A stretch of DNA of 64,000 nucleotides from [Mycobacterium] stephanolepidis (GTDB lineage Bacteria; Actinomycetota; Actinomycetes; Mycobacteriales; Mycobacteriaceae), in contig NZ_AP018165.1 in the NCBI RefSeq assembly GCF_002356335.1, positions 124,001 through 188,000 of the forward strand. The letters are read 5' to 3'. The position numbers and the translations under genes are program-made. Within the stretch, counting starts at the first letter, position 1; each line of letters opens with the position of its first letter. The notes under the pieces were generated by a model, which did no database searches, was not told the DNA's origin, and saw nothing but the letters and a program-made list of their open reading frames with translations. This document shows positions 1 through 8,339 of this stretch, in pieces.

Positions 1-25
1 ATCGTGCGCATCCCATGAGATGAGG

Positions 26-787
26 CTAATGGAGCCAGCTCAGGTGATCCCGGAGCAACGCGAACCCCACGAAGGCCACGGTGTCGATCACGCCATGGGC
101 GACGACCAGCGGCCATAGCCGTCCGGTCCGGTGCCAGACGTATCCGAAGACCAGACCCATCACCAGATTTCCGATGCCGGCGGAGACACCTTGATACAGG
201 TGGTAGCAACCCCGCAGCAGCGCCGAGGCCGCGATCGCGGTCGCAGTTCCGTAGCCCAGCTGCCGCAGTCGGGTCTGCAGGTAGGCCACGACCACCACTT
301 CCTCGGCCCAGCCGTTCGCGAAGGCGGACAGCACCAGCACCGGCATTCGCCACCAGGTGTCGTCGAGTGAGGCGGGAATGACCTGAACGCTCAGGCCCAT
401 CCAGCGCGCGCCGACGTACAACGCCAGGCCCGGCAGTCCGATGAGCGCCGCCAAGCCGAGTGCGCCCAGGCCGTCGGTACGTGAGCGCCAGCGGCCGAGC
501 CCGATAGAGGACGGACCGAATCCGCTGCGCCACAGTAAATACACCGCGAGTGCGCCCCACGCGATCAACCGCGTGATCGACACGAGATTCAGTCCGAGGT
601 CGATCAGGCTCAGCTCGGCGCGACGGGGATTGAGGGCGACGGTCTGGCCGGAAAGTCCCGCGATGACGGCAGATGTGAACTGCAGAAGGGCGCTCACAGC
701 GCTCATCCCGAAGCTGATGGCGAGCACAATCCCCATCTCGATGCGGATTGTGCGCGCTGACATGTCCGATTCGGCCACGGCGCTCAT
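26..787 (-). CDS. CPBP-family intramembrane protease-like protein
   Basis: A 253-residue polytopic membrane protein. The C-terminal half has the CPBP (Abi/CAAX protease-like) signature: a paired glutamate in WAEEVVVV near residue 162, a His further on (CYHLYQG) and a third motif with His-Gly near the C-terminus (VAHGVID). In characterised family members these residues form a metal-dependent peptidase site inside the membrane; the substrate here is unknown. The first ATG at 787 is used, but Met9 (763) and Met18 are possible starts. The start lies only 22 bases from the divergent hydrolase start at 810, so the two genes probably share a promoter region. Family assignment is good, function is inference. 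Confidence 0.8.
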   Translation of the reverse strand: MSAVAESDMSARTIRIEMGIVLAISFGMSAVSALLQFTSAVIAGLSGQTVALNPRRAELSLIDLGLNLVSITRLIAWGALAVYLLWRSGFGPSSIGLGRWRSRTDGLGALGLAALIGLPGLALYVGARWMGLSVQVIPASLDDTWWRMPVLVLSAFANGWAEEVVVVAYLQTRLRQLGYGTATAIAASALLRGCYHLYQGVSAGIGNLVMGLVFGYVWHRTGRLWPLVVAHGVIDTVAFVGFALLRDHLSWLH

Positions 788-809
788 TGTGGCTGGTATT
801 GGTAGAAGA

Positions 810-1499
810 GTGTCCGATGTGGTGAGCGCGTTGCGCTATGTGGCATCGCCCGATGGAGTGCGACTGAGCCTGACCGTGTCTGGCGAGGGGCCACCACTCG
901 TCATGGTGCACGGAGCCATGGATTCGGGGGCGACCTGGTCTGATGTCGCCACGGAGCTGCAACGGGACTTCACCTGTTTTCTCATCGACCGGCGTGGGCA
1001 CGGCGCGAGTACCGACGCGGCGGAGCACAGCCTGGCGCGTGAGGCCGATGACGTCATCGCGGTGGCCGCAGAGGCCGGGCCCGACGCGGTGATACTCGGC
1101 CATTCGTTCGGCGCCGTCGTGGTCTTGGAGGCGTTGCGTCGCGGACTCGATGTGGCGGCCGTCGTTCTTTACGAGCCACCGCTTCCGGTGTCGGAGAGTG
1201 TGGCGGTGGCGAATCGGGAAGGCAGCGAGGCTGTCCGGGCACGTTCGGTGACCGTGTCGCGGGAGTTTCAGGCGCTGGAAAAGTGCGCCGAAGTGCTCGA
1301 TGAGTACACGCGAGTGGTCATTCCGATGCTGCTGCTGGAGGGGGCCAACTCGCCGATGCAGTTCCGCGAGCCAGTGGGCTATTTGGCCCGGCGGGTGGCC
1401 GGCGTACGAGTCAAAGAGCTTGTCGGACAGGATCATTTCGCGCACCGCACTGCCCCGGCAATGTTCGCCGGGGTGTTGCGCGAACTGTTGCTGGGTTAG
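810..1499 (+). CDS. alpha/beta hydrolase
   Basis: About 229 residues with an alpha/beta-hydrolase fold. There is an oxyanion-hole segment MVHGAMDSG, a strand ending in RRGHG, the nucleophile elbow GHSFGAV with the catalytic Ser, and a late His in GQDHFAHR. The substrate cannot be told; relatives include esterases and haloperoxidase-like enzymes. The open frame extends upstream to 441 but that part is antisense to the CPBP gene and not protein-like. The chosen GTG at 810 starts just before the first conserved segment. GTG codons at 819 and 822 have better spacing from a purine stretch at 804-808. The 3' end overlaps the convergent DUF2470 gene by 4 bases. Confidence 0.78.
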   Translation: MSDVVSALRYVASPDGVRLSLTVSGEGPPLVMVHGAMDSGATWSDVATELQRDFTCFLIDRRGHGASTDAAEHSLAREADDVIAVAAEAGPDAVILGHSFGAVVVLEALRRGLDVAAVVLYEPPLPVSESVAVANREGSEAVRARSVTVSREFQALEKCAEVLDEYTRVVIPMLLLEGANSPMQFREPVGYLARRVAGVRVKELVGQDHFAHRTAPAMFAGVLRELLLG

Positions 1500-2281
1500 A
1501 TCTTGCGGGCGCGCAGTCCGTTGAGGAAGGGGCAGCCGGCCAGGATGCGCAGTGCCTGGCTCAGTCCGGCGGTGTCGTTGACGGGCTCGTTGAACGGCAG
1601 TCTCACGTCGTGGTCTCCCGCGGCACCCTCGACGCGCAGTTGGATGCCGTAGCGGTCGATGCCGAGCAGCCGCACCTCACCGTGCTGCAGGTTCAGCGGG
1701 AGGCGCCGCGCCAGTCGTTCGACGAGATCACGGTGGTCGTTGTCGATATGCGAGAGCCACCCGGCCTCGAGTGCGCAGAAGGGATCGGGACGCGCGCCGA
1801 GCAGCGCGGAGACATCAACCGATTCAGCGCCCGTCGAATCGGCGACAACGACGGACTCCACGGTCAGGCACAGCAGGATCGAGCCCGGTTCCGTGCGCAG
1901 CCGCATATCGGTGCGGATGTCCAGGAGTGCCGGATCGGGGGTGCGACTGGCGATGACGTCGACGATGCCGCGGGCCTCCCGATCGGTAGCGGCCACGACG
2001 TTGCCGCGTACCCAGACCAGGGATCTGACCGGCTCGCGCAGCGGTAACGGGGCCTGGTCCGTCAGTTCCAGGAGTGCCGGCATGCCGTTCGGCCCCGCGG
2101 AGACCACTGTTGCCGCGATCGCACTATCGGCGGGGACCGCGACGGCGAAGGTTCCGTCGTCGAACAGGTGGTGCAGCGAGGTTCCGACCACATCGGCTCC
2201 GGCAATGGCGAGAGTGGAGCTTGCGGCGCGGGCACATGCCGAGCGCACGCGTTCTGCGGTGGTGGGCGGTGCTGCGGTCAT
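1496..2281 (-). CDS. DUF2470 / HugZ-like protein, homologue of Rv3839
   Basis: A 261-residue cytoplasmic protein. The C-terminal part (about 165-255) resembles DUF2470, the domain found at the end of HugZ-type haem-utilisation proteins (conserved DNxDH-like segment SHIDNDHRD followed by DRYGIQL). It lies divergently beside pheA, as Rv3839 does beside pheA (Rv3838c) in M. tuberculosis. Upstream is an IdeR-like iron box at 2321-2339, so the gene is probably induced by iron starvation. The start at 2281 has a good ribosome site (AAGGAAAGG, 7 bases upstream). A role in haem or iron handling is inferred from family and box; no catalytic residues can be assigned. Confidence 0.8.
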   Translation of the reverse strand: MTAAPPTTAERVRSACARAASSTLAIAGADVVGTSLHHLFDDGTFAVAVPADSAIAATVVSAGPNGMPALLELTDQAPLPLREPVRSLVWVRGNVVAATDREARGIVDVIASRTPDPALLDIRTDMRLRTEPGSILLCLTVESVVVADSTGAESVDVSALLGARPDPFCALEAGWLSHIDNDHRDLVERLARRLPLNLQHGEVRLLGIDRYGIQLRVEGAAGDHDVRLPFNEPVNDTAGLSQALRILAGCPFLNGLRARKI

Positions 2282-2320
2282 GGCGACCCTTTCCTTGTGA
2301 ACCCTGTCGTACCAACCAAC

Positions 2321-2339
2321 TGAGGTAAGCCTAAGTTAA
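2321..2339 (-). promoter_or_regulatory. IdeR/DtxR-type iron box
   Basis: Read on the minus strand the site is TTAACTTAGGCTTACCTCA. It matches the mycobacterial IdeR consensus TTAGGTTAGGCTAACCTAA at 15 of 19 positions and keeps the central TTAGGCT and ACCT. It sits about 40 bases upstream of the DUF2470 start, where bound IdeR-Fe would block transcription. It is about 88 bases from the pheA start, too far to be the pheA core promoter. Confidence 0.75.
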
Positions 2340-2426
2340 CAACGGACTGCGGAGAGTGCAAGGGACACCTGTGCTGTCGACTGTGTCGAGGGTTCGCCGG
2401 GCGATAGAACGCCTAAGGTTTGGAGT

Positions 2427-3353
2427 GTGCAGCGGATCACGTATTTGGGGCCGGAAGGGACGTTTTCCGAGGCCGCGCTGATCAAGCTGCGGACGACGGG
2501 GCGGATTCCAGGCTCGCCCGAAGTACAACCGGTGTCGGTCGCCAGCGCGCGCGACGCATTGGTGCAGGTGCAGAAGGGGGACGCGACCTACGCCTGCGTT
2601 CCGATAGAGAGTTCGCTCGAAGGCCCGGTGGTGCCGACGCTGGACACCCTGGCGGTGGGTACTCCGCTACAGATCTTCGCCGAGGCGGTGTTGCCGGTGT
2701 CCTTCACCATCGCGGTGCGGCCGGGTACTTCCGCTCAGGATGTGAAGACCGTCGCCGGTTTCCCGATCGCCGTCGCTCAGGTACGCGAGTGGCTGGCGGA
2801 CAACCTGCCGAATGCCGAGCTGGTCGCCGCGAACTCGAACGCCGCGGCGGCCGAGGATGTGAAGGCGCAGCGGGCCGATGCCGGCGTGTGTACAGAATGG
2901 GCCGCGCAGCGCCTGGGGCTGAATGCCTTGGCCAGCGGTGTCGTCGACGAAGCTCATGCACACACTCGTTTTGTCCTGGTGGGTCAACCCGGGCCGCCGC
3001 CACCGGCCACTGGTTCCGATCGCACCTCTGTGGTGCTCGGGCTGGGCAACGTACCCGGTGCCCTGGCTGCCGCCATGAACGAGTTCGCGATCCGGGACAT
3101 CGACCTCACCCGTATCGAGTCCCGTCCCACCCGGACCGGTCTGGGTACGTACCGCTTTTTCCTGGACTGTGTCGGGCATATCGACGATGTCGCCGTAGGT
3201 GAGGCACTCAAGGGACTGCATCGTCGTTGTGAGGATGTGCGGTATTTGGGATCGTGGCCACGAGAGACGACGGCACCCGACGGCGCCAACCCGCCGGTGT
3301 TGGACGAGGCGTCGGGATGGCTGGCTGAGACGCGGGAAGGGAAGCTGCGATGA
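2427..3353 (+). CDS. pheA: prephenate dehydratase
   Basis: A 308-residue monofunctional prephenate dehydratase, converting prephenate to phenylpyruvate in phenylalanine synthesis. The N-terminus ITYLGPEGTFSEAAL is the family hallmark, and CVPIESSLEG is the conserved segment before the catalytic region. The C-terminal ACT domain (about 195-280) has the ESRPTRTGLGTYRFFLD signature for allosteric Phe binding. The GTG start at 2427 follows a TAAGGT -10 hexamer (2414-2419) by exactly 7 bases, so the mRNA is probably leaderless. The stop overlaps the next gene's ATG by 4 bases. Orthologue of Rv3838c by sequence and order. Confidence 0.96.
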   Translation: MQRITYLGPEGTFSEAALIKLRTTGRIPGSPEVQPVSVASARDALVQVQKGDATYACVPIESSLEGPVVPTLDTLAVGTPLQIFAEAVLPVSFTIAVRPGTSAQDVKTVAGFPIAVAQVREWLADNLPNAELVAANSNAAAAEDVKAQRADAGVCTEWAAQRLGLNALASGVVDEAHAHTRFVLVGQPGPPPPATGSDRTSVVLGLGNVPGALAAAMNEFAIRDIDLTRIESRPTRTGLGTYRFFLDCVGHIDDVAVGEALKGLHRRCEDVRYLGSWPRETTAPDGANPPVLDEASGWLAETREGKLR

Positions 3354-4036
3354 GTGGGCGCCTTGTCCTGGTCCGGCACGGACAGTCTTACGGAAACGTC
3401 GAACGCCGACTAGACACCAAACCGCCCGGTGCGGCGCTGACCGAACTCGGATTGCAACAGGCACGCCTGTTCGCCAAGCAGTACGAGGAGCTGGCGCCGG
3501 CGATACTGGTGCATTCGGTGGCGCTGCGCGCTGTCCAGACTGCCTCGGAGATCGCGGGACACCTTGGCGTGGAGGCTCTTCAGCTCGACGGTCTGCACGA
3601 GGTGCAGGCCGGGGAGTTGGAGGACCACACCGGCGTGGAATCGTTCGAGGTTTTCGATCGCACGTATGAGCGTTGGCATTTTGGTGACTTCGGAACCCGT
3701 TTGCCCGGTGGCGAATCCGCGCAAGACGTGTTCGACAGATACCTGCCCGTTGTCGCCGAGCTCCGGTTGCGGCACTTGGAAAACGACGCATCGACCGGCG
3801 ATGTGGTGGTGGTGAGCCACGGTGCGGCGATTCGCTTGGTGGCGGCCACGCTCGCCGGAGTGGATCCGGGTTTCGCGGTGAACCATCACTTGCGCAATGC
3901 GGAAGCGGTTGTGCTGGCGCCGATTACCGATGGGCGATGGAGCTGCGTGCACTGGGGTGATGCGGTGGCGCCATTCCCGCATCAGGAGGCTGCCAGCGCA
4001 GAGGAACTGGCGCAGTCGGCCGACCCGATGGGCTAA
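3350..4036 (+). CDS. histidine phosphatase (phosphoglycerate mutase-like), Rv3837c homologue
   Basis: A 228-residue histidine phosphatase superfamily protein. LVLVRHGQSYGN carries the RHG motif with the phospho-accepting His, and VVVVSHGAAIRL carries the second catalytic His. Its start overlaps the pheA stop (ATGA), so the two are translationally coupled, as in M. tuberculosis. Despite the common name phosphoglycerate mutase, members of this subgroup are usually broad phosphatases, and the substrate is unknown. The 3' end overlaps the convergent Cys-rich gene by 4 bases. Confidence 0.9.
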   Translation: MSGRLVLVRHGQSYGNVERRLDTKPPGAALTELGLQQARLFAKQYEELAPAILVHSVALRAVQTASEIAGHLGVEALQLDGLHEVQAGELEDHTGVESFEVFDRTYERWHFGDFGTRLPGGESAQDVFDRYLPVVAELRLRHLENDASTGDVVVVSHGAAIRLVAATLAGVDPGFAVNHHLRNAEAVVLAPITDGRWSCVHWGDAVAPFPHQEAASAEELAQSADPMG

Positions 4037-4260
4037 CCGGCTAGTTGTATCTCGCCTTCACAATCGCATTGTGCGGCAATGCAATCGATAACCAGGCTGT
4101 GTCGAAGTAGGTAGAGTCCGTCGCATTCGCGATCTGTGCACTCGGCGTGGCGAGCGGAATGCACGATGAGAGTGCCGTGACAGTGATCGATGTCCTGGAT
4201 GCAGTCACGGCATGCCACACCGCAGCTGATGGCGTGGCGCCACTCCGGTGATTTCTTCAT
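4033..4260 (-). CDS. small Cys-rich protein, putative metal binder
   Basis: A 75-residue protein with nine cysteines and several histidines, many in close pairs (CGVAC, CRDC, HCHG, CDC). This pattern suggests zinc or other metal binding. I recall similar short DHCHGTL-containing hypothetical proteins in other mycobacteria, but could not search. It is supported as a gene by the regular Cys spacing and by filling the gap between the phosphatase and the AT-rich operator region. No clear ribosome site precedes the ATG. Function unknown. Confidence 0.65.
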   Translation of the reverse strand: MKKSPEWRHAISCGVACRDCIQDIDHCHGTLIVHSARHAECTDRECDGLYLLRHSLVIDCIAAQCDCEGEIQLAG

Positions 4261-4333
4261 ACCGGTGTTGTAGCACCGTATGCCGACAAGTCGTCGTAAC
4301 CGAGCGGGTGGAGGAGCCTCTTTCCATATTAAT

Positions 4334-4404
4334 ATTGCATCGCAATCTGAATATCGATACTATTTAAACCAACTAGGGCCACGCACGTCACATTGCGATG
4401 CAAG
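4334..4404. promoter_or_regulatory. paired palindromic operators upstream of oxygenase operon
   Basis: Two copies of a dyad with core ATTGC-N3-GCAAT lie in an unusually AT-rich stretch. The first is ATTGCATCGCAAT at 4334-4346. The second is ATTGCGATGCAA at 4392-4403, and 12 bases of it are the exact inverse of 4335-4346. The second site ends 12 bases before the oxygenase ATG and overlaps its ribosome site region. Between them is AT-rich sequence suited to a promoter. Likely bound by the TetR encoded at 6209-6829 in the same transcription unit (inference). Confidence 0.6.
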
Positions 4405-4415
4405 GGAGTTGGACT

Positions 4416-5519
4416 ATGGGCAGCCTGCGAGACGACCCGAGATACGCGGGAACTGTAGAGGAACGCCGCAGGCGTGACCGGCGGTACGACTTCCTGTTGA
4501 AGCTGCACGGGAAAAACGGCAAGAAGGCGTTACAGATCGCCGAAGCGCCGCGCCGGGACGACGGCTACTTCGGGCTCGACTCGCTCAGCTTCAAGGTCTA
4601 CGAAAACGTCATGATCGCCGGGATGGGCGCGCTGTCAGGGTTGTTCATCTCCACCATCGACCCCGATGGCGCCTACGGCGTCGGCCAGCACACGACGTAC
4701 TACTACGACACGGTGGGCAGGATTCGCCGGAGTCTGTTGTTCTTCGCCGGGGCAGTCGCGGGAGACACCGACGCAGCGGTCAGGGTCGGGCGGGATCTTT
4801 TCCGTAAGCACTCGCACGTCAATGGCGACGTGCCGTCGACCGGCGAGGCGTATCGCGCGAATCATGTTGAAACGCTGAAGTTCACGTATGTGGTCGGATG
4901 GCCGCATCTGTGGCGTGCGTACAAGAGGTTTGGCGACCCGAATGCGACGTATGAGGACGAGTGCGTTTTCTACAAGGAGCAGGTGCGCGTGTGCGAGTTG
5001 ATGGGCATGCCGGCGGGCGAGCTTCCCGATACGCCGGAGGCCGTCGAGGCCTGGGTGAGGGATGCGGAGAAGAACATCATGGCGGTTACCCGGCCGGCCC
5101 AGGAACTGTATGACTTCATGCTGCACAATCCGTGGACGCCGTTGTACCCCAACGCGATTATGGGTGCGGGCATTAAACTCGCGATCTGGGCGGCGATCCC
5201 GTTGCTCACGCCGTATGTCCGGGAGATCTGCGATCTGGAGACCATGCGGATCCGGCCCGCCATCGGCACATTCGCGATCAAGGGTGCTGTGCGTGCACTG
5301 CGTAATCCGATTGTCGAAAAGCTGATTCTTCCCTGGTTCGGATACGAGATGTGGGGATACATGCACAACGCGATCCGGCATGCACCGGACACCGGGCCGG
5401 TGCCCTTCGATCATGAAGTGGGCCTGAAACTGCAGCAGGGCAAGGGTGGAACGCTCGAGGCCAGTGCATGCCCGATGCATGCTCTGGCAACGGCACCGTC
5501 GGCAGAGGCACTGGTATGA
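4416..5519 (+). CDS. oxygenase MpaB family (DUF2236) protein
   Basis: About 367 residues, assigned to the DUF2236/MpaB-like oxygenase family by the overall pattern. That pattern is an N-terminal basic segment, a helical core with paired His and Arg in HTTYYYDTVGRIRRS, and a conserved W-rich stretch VVGWPHLWRAYKRFG. The family includes latex-clearing protein-like haem oxygenases; the substrate here is unknown. The start at 4416 is preferred over 4398 because AAGGGAG (4402-4408) is a good ribosome site 7 bases before it. The stop overlaps the next gene (ATGA). First gene of a three-gene unit ending in a TetR regulator. Confidence 0.75.
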   Translation: MGSLRDDPRYAGTVEERRRRDRRYDFLLKLHGKNGKKALQIAEAPRRDDGYFGLDSLSFKVYENVMIAGMGALSGLFISTIDPDGAYGVGQHTTYYYDTVGRIRRSLLFFAGAVAGDTDAAVRVGRDLFRKHSHVNGDVPSTGEAYRANHVETLKFTYVVGWPHLWRAYKRFGDPNATYEDECVFYKEQVRVCELMGMPAGELPDTPEAVEAWVRDAEKNIMAVTRPAQELYDFMLHNPWTPLYPNAIMGAGIKLAIWAAIPLLTPYVREICDLETMRIRPAIGTFAIKGAVRALRNPIVEKLILPWFGYEMWGYMHNAIRHAPDTGPVPFDHEVGLKLQQGKGGTLEASACPMHALATAPSAEALV

Positions 5520-6073
5520 CTCGCGTCGACATCATGGCCAACGAGCGGCTACTCGATGACCGTCACCACCTGCATGAGTTTCAGGAGCTGTGGGCCGACG
5601 GTCCGGTGGCGTTGGTCTTCCTGCGACAGTTCGGCAGCGCTTTCGCACTCCGGCAGGCCCAGTCCCTCAACAAGTACCACGACGAGATCACCGCTGCCGG
5701 AGGGAAAGTCGTGTTCATTGGGCTGGGAACCTCCATCCAGGGGTTCACGTTCCGCAAGCGTTCCCAGACGCGGTCGCTGGTGCTGGTGACCCACGACCAG
5801 ACGCTGTACCGAACGATGGGGCTCTGGCGGTATCGGGGAGGCACGATCGGACCCTCGAACCTCGGACCGTGGCTGAACCTGATGCGTGAGGGCGTATATC
5901 CGTATCAACGAACCGGCGACCCCTATCAGCTGGGCGGCGTCTTCGTCGCGACGGCGGGAGGTCGTGAGGTCACCTGGGACTTCCGGGCGCACCGCGCCTG
6001 CGAGATCGCACCGGCGGGCGCCATAGCCAAGGCCCTCATCGGGGCGGCCGCGCGAAATCCTGTCGTGACCTAG
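5516..6073 (+). CDS. peroxiredoxin-like (AhpC/TSA-like, PRXL2-type) protein
   Basis: A 185-residue thioredoxin-fold protein. LVFLRQFGSAFALRQAQSL resembles the peroxiredoxin-like PRXL2/AhpC-TSA_2 family, and the later GGTIGPSNLG and QLGGVFV segments are also typical. The usual CxxC or peroxidatic Cys position in that first segment is occupied by GSAF, so no catalytic Cys is visible there; the only Cys is near residue 165. It is therefore unlikely to be an ordinary thiol peroxidase. The ATG overlaps the oxygenase stop by 4 bases, implying coupled expression and perhaps a joint function. Confidence 0.65.
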   Translation: MTRVDIMANERLLDDRHHLHEFQELWADGPVALVFLRQFGSAFALRQAQSLNKYHDEITAAGGKVVFIGLGTSIQGFTFRKRSQTRSLVLVTHDQTLYRTMGLWRYRGGTIGPSNLGPWLNLMREGVYPYQRTGDPYQLGGVFVATAGGREVTWDFRAHRACEIAPAGAIAKALIGAAARNPVVT

Positions 6074-6208
6074 CGGCCGCCGAAGCCCATGCCCCCAGTA
6101 GCGATTTCCGAGCCGATTGCGGTAGCTGGATATACTGCGAGCCACCCGGCTACGGTCGGGAATCGGAAGGCGCACGATGGGGCGCGCGGACTAGCGAGCG
6201 GGGTGTCG

Positions 6209-6829
6209 ATGCCGAGGGCGCTGACACGTGAGGAGCTCCAGGCGCAGACCCGCGAGCTCGTGCTCACCGCCGCCGAGACGGTCTTTCTACAACGGGGATT
6301 TCACGCGACGACGGTCGCGCAGATAGCGGCCGAGGCAGGACGCACCCAGGGGTCGATCTACAGCAACTTCGAAAGCAAAGACGCGTTATGTCAGCAACTC
6401 CTGCGCATTCATTACGAAGGATGGCTGGCACAGGTCGCGTTGGCGGTAATGACCTCCGAGGGGACGTCGGCCAAACTCGGAGTCGTCGAGGCGAAGTGGC
6501 GAGTTCTCAGTGGTGAGACCGATTGGATCGGCCTCACCACGGAGTATCTCCTGGCCGCCCGGCATAGTCCCGAACAATCAGAGCTCATCCGTCAGACGGT
6601 GTCGGGTCTGCAGGACGGGGTGAAAGCGGTACTTCTGGGACAGCTGCAGAGCGAAGGCGTCGATGTAGACGAGGGCGTCCTGCTCGACGACGCGGTGGCG
6701 GCGATCATCGCGACGGGCATGGGGTTGGTCGTCAACCACACCATGGGCCTGGTCGGTCTCGATCAGTCGACCAGCGTGTTCATGCAGACCCTGGAGACGT
6801 GGCGAGATCGACTGAGTTCTTCTCCCTAA
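6209..6829 (+). CDS. TetR-family transcriptional regulator
   Basis: A 206-residue TetR repressor. The helix-turn-helix is at about 30-60: TTVAQIAAEAGRTQGSIYSN followed by FESKDAL. The C-terminal ligand-binding domain is generic. The start at ATG 6209 is chosen because the DNA-binding domain begins shortly after it; a GTG at 6203 is equally possible. It follows the oxygenase and peroxiredoxin-like genes on the same strand and probably controls them through the operators at 4334-4404. Its last 50 bases overlap the 3' end of the convergent monooxygenase gene. Confidence 0.88.
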   Translation: MPRALTREELQAQTRELVLTAAETVFLQRGFHATTVAQIAAEAGRTQGSIYSNFESKDALCQQLLRIHYEGWLAQVALAVMTSEGTSAKLGVVEAKWRVLSGETDWIGLTTEYLLAARHSPEQSELIRQTVSGLQDGVKAVLLGQLQSEGVDVDEGVLLDDAVAAIIATGMGLVVNHTMGLVGLDQSTSVFMQTLETWRDRLSSSP

Positions 6830-8339
6830 CGCTGGTGAACTCGTAGTCGGTGAATGGGAAATATCGGTTCTGCAAGCGCATCTCGGTATTGGTGGATGGA
6901 CGGTACGCGGCGGCATCACCCTGATAGTTGATGTAGTAGGTGTTCGAGCCGGCGCACAGCGGTGTGGGTAGGTGACTCTTCGCGGCACGCGACAGCATCT
7001 GTTGCCAGTATTTGTCGTGTGGCTCCCGACGAACCTCACACCGTGTTGCTCCGCGCCGCCGGGACTCCGATATTGCCCGAACAGCATGTGCCACAGTTGA
7101 TTCCAGCAGCACTAGATATGATCCGGGTGAGTACGCCCACGGGCCGATCAGCATATAGGCGTTGGGCCAACCCGGAATGGTCACCCCCTGGTAGGCCTGA
7201 TAGCGATTCTCATCCCACCAGGTGTTCAGGTCGACGCCATCGCGTCCCAGGCAGGGGAACGGTGGTGTGGCACCCTTTTCCATGACCTTGAATCCGGTGG
7301 CACACACCAGGACATCGATCTTGTGCTCGACGCCATCGGTGGTGACGACGGAGTCCTCCGTGATGCGTTCGATGGGTTCGGTCACCAGATCGACATTGGG
7401 CTTGGTGAACGTCGAGAACCACTCGTTGTGCATCGACGGCCGTTTGCAGCCAAAGGCATAGGTCGGGGTGAGCTTCTTACGTAGTTCGGGTTGTCCGGGG
7501 AGCTGTGTCCACATCCATCCCCGCAGCGCCAGACCAACGCTCTGCAACACCGCCTTGTACATGCGTTCCCCCAACAGCTGCCCGCCCAGCAGCGCACCGC
7601 CGAGCCCGAGCTCGACGAGCACCATGCCGGCACCGCGCAGGGGCGCGCGCAGCAGGCGGTTACCGAAGATGAAGCGGGTGAGGGGGCCGGTCTTGAAGTC
7701 GAGCTTGGGTGCGACCCATATCGCGGTGCGCTGGAACACCGTCAAGTGACTGACCTGATCGGCGATCGCCGGTACCAACTGCAGCGCAGTGGCGCCGGTT
7801 CCGATCACCGCCACCCGCTTGCCGGTGAGGTCGTAGTCGTGGTCCCACGCCGTGGTGTGCTGGAGCTTGCCGGCGAAGGTATCGATGCCCGGGATGTTCG
7901 GGAGATTCGGCACTTCCAGGCCCCCGATCCCGACGATCACGTGCCGTGCCGTGATTTCGCCTCGGTCGGTCTGCACATGCCAGATGTCGGTGGCCTCGTC
8001 GAACCGGCTGCCGAGCACTGTGGTGCTCAGCAGCAGCTTGTCGCGCAGGCCATGTTGATCGACCACGTCCTCGGCGTACTGCTGCAGCTCGTCGCCCGGC
8101 GCGAACAGGCGGCTCCAGTTCCCGGTTTGGGCAAAGGAGTAGCTGTAGATGAAGGACGGAATATCCACCGCGACACCGGGGTACTTGTTGATGAACCAGG
8201 TTCCGCCCACGGACGGATGCTTGTCGACGATGACGAAGTCCTCGATGCCGGCCTTGCGTAGCTTGACGCCCGCGGCGATACCGCCGAATCCGGCGCCTAC
8301 GACGAGGACCTCGTGTTGGGGGAGGGCGGGTGTGCTCAC
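6780..8339 (-). CDS. flavin-containing (Baeyer-Villiger-type) monooxygenase A
   Basis: A 519-residue class B flavoprotein monooxygenase. It has an N-terminal FAD motif (VVGAGFGG, 14-21), a GGTWFINKYPG stretch, the Baeyer-Villiger fingerprint FAGKLQHTTAW (155-165, His161 present) and a second nucleotide motif VIGTGAT for NADPH. It would insert oxygen into a ketone to form an ester or lactone. The GTG start at 8339 overlaps the esterase stop (GTGA); the longer open frame upstream is antisense noise. Last gene of a five-gene coupled operon. Close in type to MymA (Rv3083), but the substrate is unknown. Confidence 0.88.
   Translation of the reverse strand: MSTPALPQHEVLVVGAGFGGIAAGVKLRKAGIEDFVIVDKHPSVGGTWFINKYPGVAVDIPSFIYSYSFAQTGNWSRLFAPGDELQQYAEDVVDQHGLRDKLLLSTTVLGSRFDEATDIWHVQTDRGEITARHVIVGIGGLEVPNLPNIPGIDTFAGKLQHTTAWDHDYDLTGKRVAVIGTGATALQLVPAIADQVSHLTVFQRTAIWVAPKLDFKTGPLTRFIFGNRLLRAPLRGAGMVLVELGLGGALLGGQLLGERMYKAVLQSVGLALRGWMWTQLPGQPELRKKLTPTYAFGCKRPSMHNEWFSTFTKPNVDLVTEPIERITEDSVVTTDGVEHKIDVLVCATGFKVMEKGATPPFPCLGRDGVDLNTWWDENRYQAYQGVTIPGWPNAYMLIGPWAYSPGSYLVLLESTVAHAVRAISESRRRGATRCEVRREPHDKYWQQMLSRAAKSHLPTPLCAGSNTYYINYQGDAAAYRPSTNTEMRLQNRYFPFTDYEFTSVREKNSVDLATSPGSA

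Noticed and set aside
441..809. N-terminal extension of the alpha/beta hydrolase
   Set aside because: The open frame is antisense to the CPBP gene and rich in Arg/Ser/Pro with no family features; the fold starts after 810.
4066..4082. GCATTG-N5-CAATGC inverted repeat
   Set aside because: It lies inside the coding end of the Cys-rich gene and has no promoter beside it; likely chance, though it shares the ATTG element with the nearby operators.
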